42,792 nt of DNA, from positions 1-42,792 of the forward strand of contig CAISXF010000037.1 in the NCBI GenBank assembly GCA_903889445.1, written 5' to 3'. Shown in pieces: positions 42,568 through 42,792 of the stretch. Within the stretch, counting starts at the first letter, position 1. Each line of letters starts with the position of its first letter. The notes beneath the pieces are model-generated. The model had not been told where the DNA came from, made no database searches, and saw nothing but the letters and a program-made list of their open reading frames with translations. The position numbers and the translations under genes are program-made. This DNA comes from an uncultured Pseudomonadota bacterium. Its GTDB lineage: Bacteria; Pseudomonadota; Gammaproteobacteria; Methylococcales; Methylomonadaceae.

Positions 42568-42599
42568 TAGGCGATTACATCAATAGGCGATTACATCAA
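42568..42599. repeat. Tandem 16-base repeat next to the element right end
   Basis: TAGGCGATTACATCAA occurs twice with no gap (42568-42583 and 42584-42599), starting three bases after the element end. Confidence 0.9.
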
Positions 42600-42641
42600 A
42601 TTGCGTTAGATTGCGCTTAATCCACAAACAGGAATCCAAAA

Positions 42642-42713
42642 ATGACAACTCCAACAATTTTAAAACCCGCCACCTTCGCGCCACACACTGTTAGAGAGCA
42701 TCATGACAACTAA
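42642..42713 (+). CDS. Possible 23-residue leader peptide
   Basis: ATG 42642 follows AGGAATCC with good spacing and encodes MTTPTILKPATFAPHTVREH and three more residues. Its TAA overlaps the start of the next gene by 11 bases, a layout that would couple translation. It could also be the remnant of a lost gene. No family recognised. Confidence 0.4.
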   Translation: MTTPTILKPATFAPHTVREHHDN

Positions 42714-42792
42714 AAATCTTTACACCCAACTCAAACAAGCCAAAAGCGAAGAAGACATCAAAGACGCTTACATCAAAGCTCTTGGATTAAAA
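42703..42792 (+). CDS. Start of a probable restriction/methyltransferase gene, cut by the window end
   Basis: Thirty codons are visible from ATG 42703 (MTTKNLYTQLKQAKSEEDIK and on to ALGLK) and the frame is open at the edge. The pattern NLY..L..AKSEEDIKDAY.KALGL resembles the N terminus of some type IIG/Eco57I-like restriction-modification proteins; this is a weak call from 30 residues. Confidence 0.5.
   Translation, partial: MTTKNLYTQLKQAKSEEDIKDAYIKALGLK

Overview
The window comes from a low-to-moderate GC gammaproteobacterium. Evidence: the tmRNA tag ANDENYSMALAA, the pcnB-folK-panB-panC cluster, the bamA-skp-fabZ-lpxA envelope operon, a darP/yjgA homologue and a DUF2760-Hsp70 pair. It may be a Thiotrichales/Beggiatoa-like or Methylococcales-like organism, but the genus cannot be fixed from sequence reading alone. 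Most of the window is conserved chromosomal backbone interrupted by short accessory patches.

Layout. 1-1.3 kb: small membrane ORFs, a DUF559 nuclease-like gene broken by an amber codon and flanked by inverted C/G-rich repeats, a small unknown gene, and three near-identical terminators. 1.35-3.8 kb (minus): pyrF, a TauE/SafE-like membrane protein and a sigma54 activator without sensor domain. 3.9-7.9 kb (plus): a secreted small protein, DUF2760 protein, Hsp70-family protein with a charged N-terminal extension, and DarP. 7.9-12.9 kb (minus): three tandem cNMP-binding/HDOD paralogues with a visible duplication scar, an RDD protein and a small membrane protein. 12.96-13.19 kb: a tnpB-less IS200/IS605-type element carrying an omega-RNA-like right end. 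13.3-16.9 kb (plus): pcnB-folK-panB-panC.

16.8-25.05 kb is a defence-like island fused to the end of the panC operon: a PLD+SNF2 helicase, an Eco57I-type adenine methyltransferase with an in-frame palindrome insertion, a MazF-type toxin pair with a frameshifted toxin, and a DUF4160/DUF2442 pair. The small cassettes are separated by relics of the methyltransferase 3' end. 25.06-27.8 kb: ppx/gppA and a coupled membrane protein. 27.8-36 kb (minus): bamA-skp-fabZ-lpxA-rnhB-truA, then a ten-repeat RCC1-like/RTX secreted protein and a DUF2231 protein; lpxD and lpxB are not in the cluster.

36-38 kb (minus): two HvfA-like Cys-containing precursor proteins without a visible MNIO maturase, then mltB. 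38.25-38.64 kb: tmRNA. 38.8-39.3 kb: an IS982-type transposase relic fused in frame to a two-helix membrane segment. 39.4-40.9 kb (minus): a RelE/RHH-like pair followed by a LamG protein whose 5' end carries 20 TGAC repeats; both other reading frames stop immediately after the tract, a classic phase-variation design. 41.1-42.3 kb: serS. 42.35-42.56 kb: a second copy of the tnpB-less omega-RNA-like element, followed by the start of what may be another restriction/methyltransferase gene at the right edge.

The most interesting signals are the two solitary TnpB-guide-like elements, the TGAC contingency locus, the orphan HvfA-like pair, and the helicase/methyltransferase island with its repeated 3'-tail scars.
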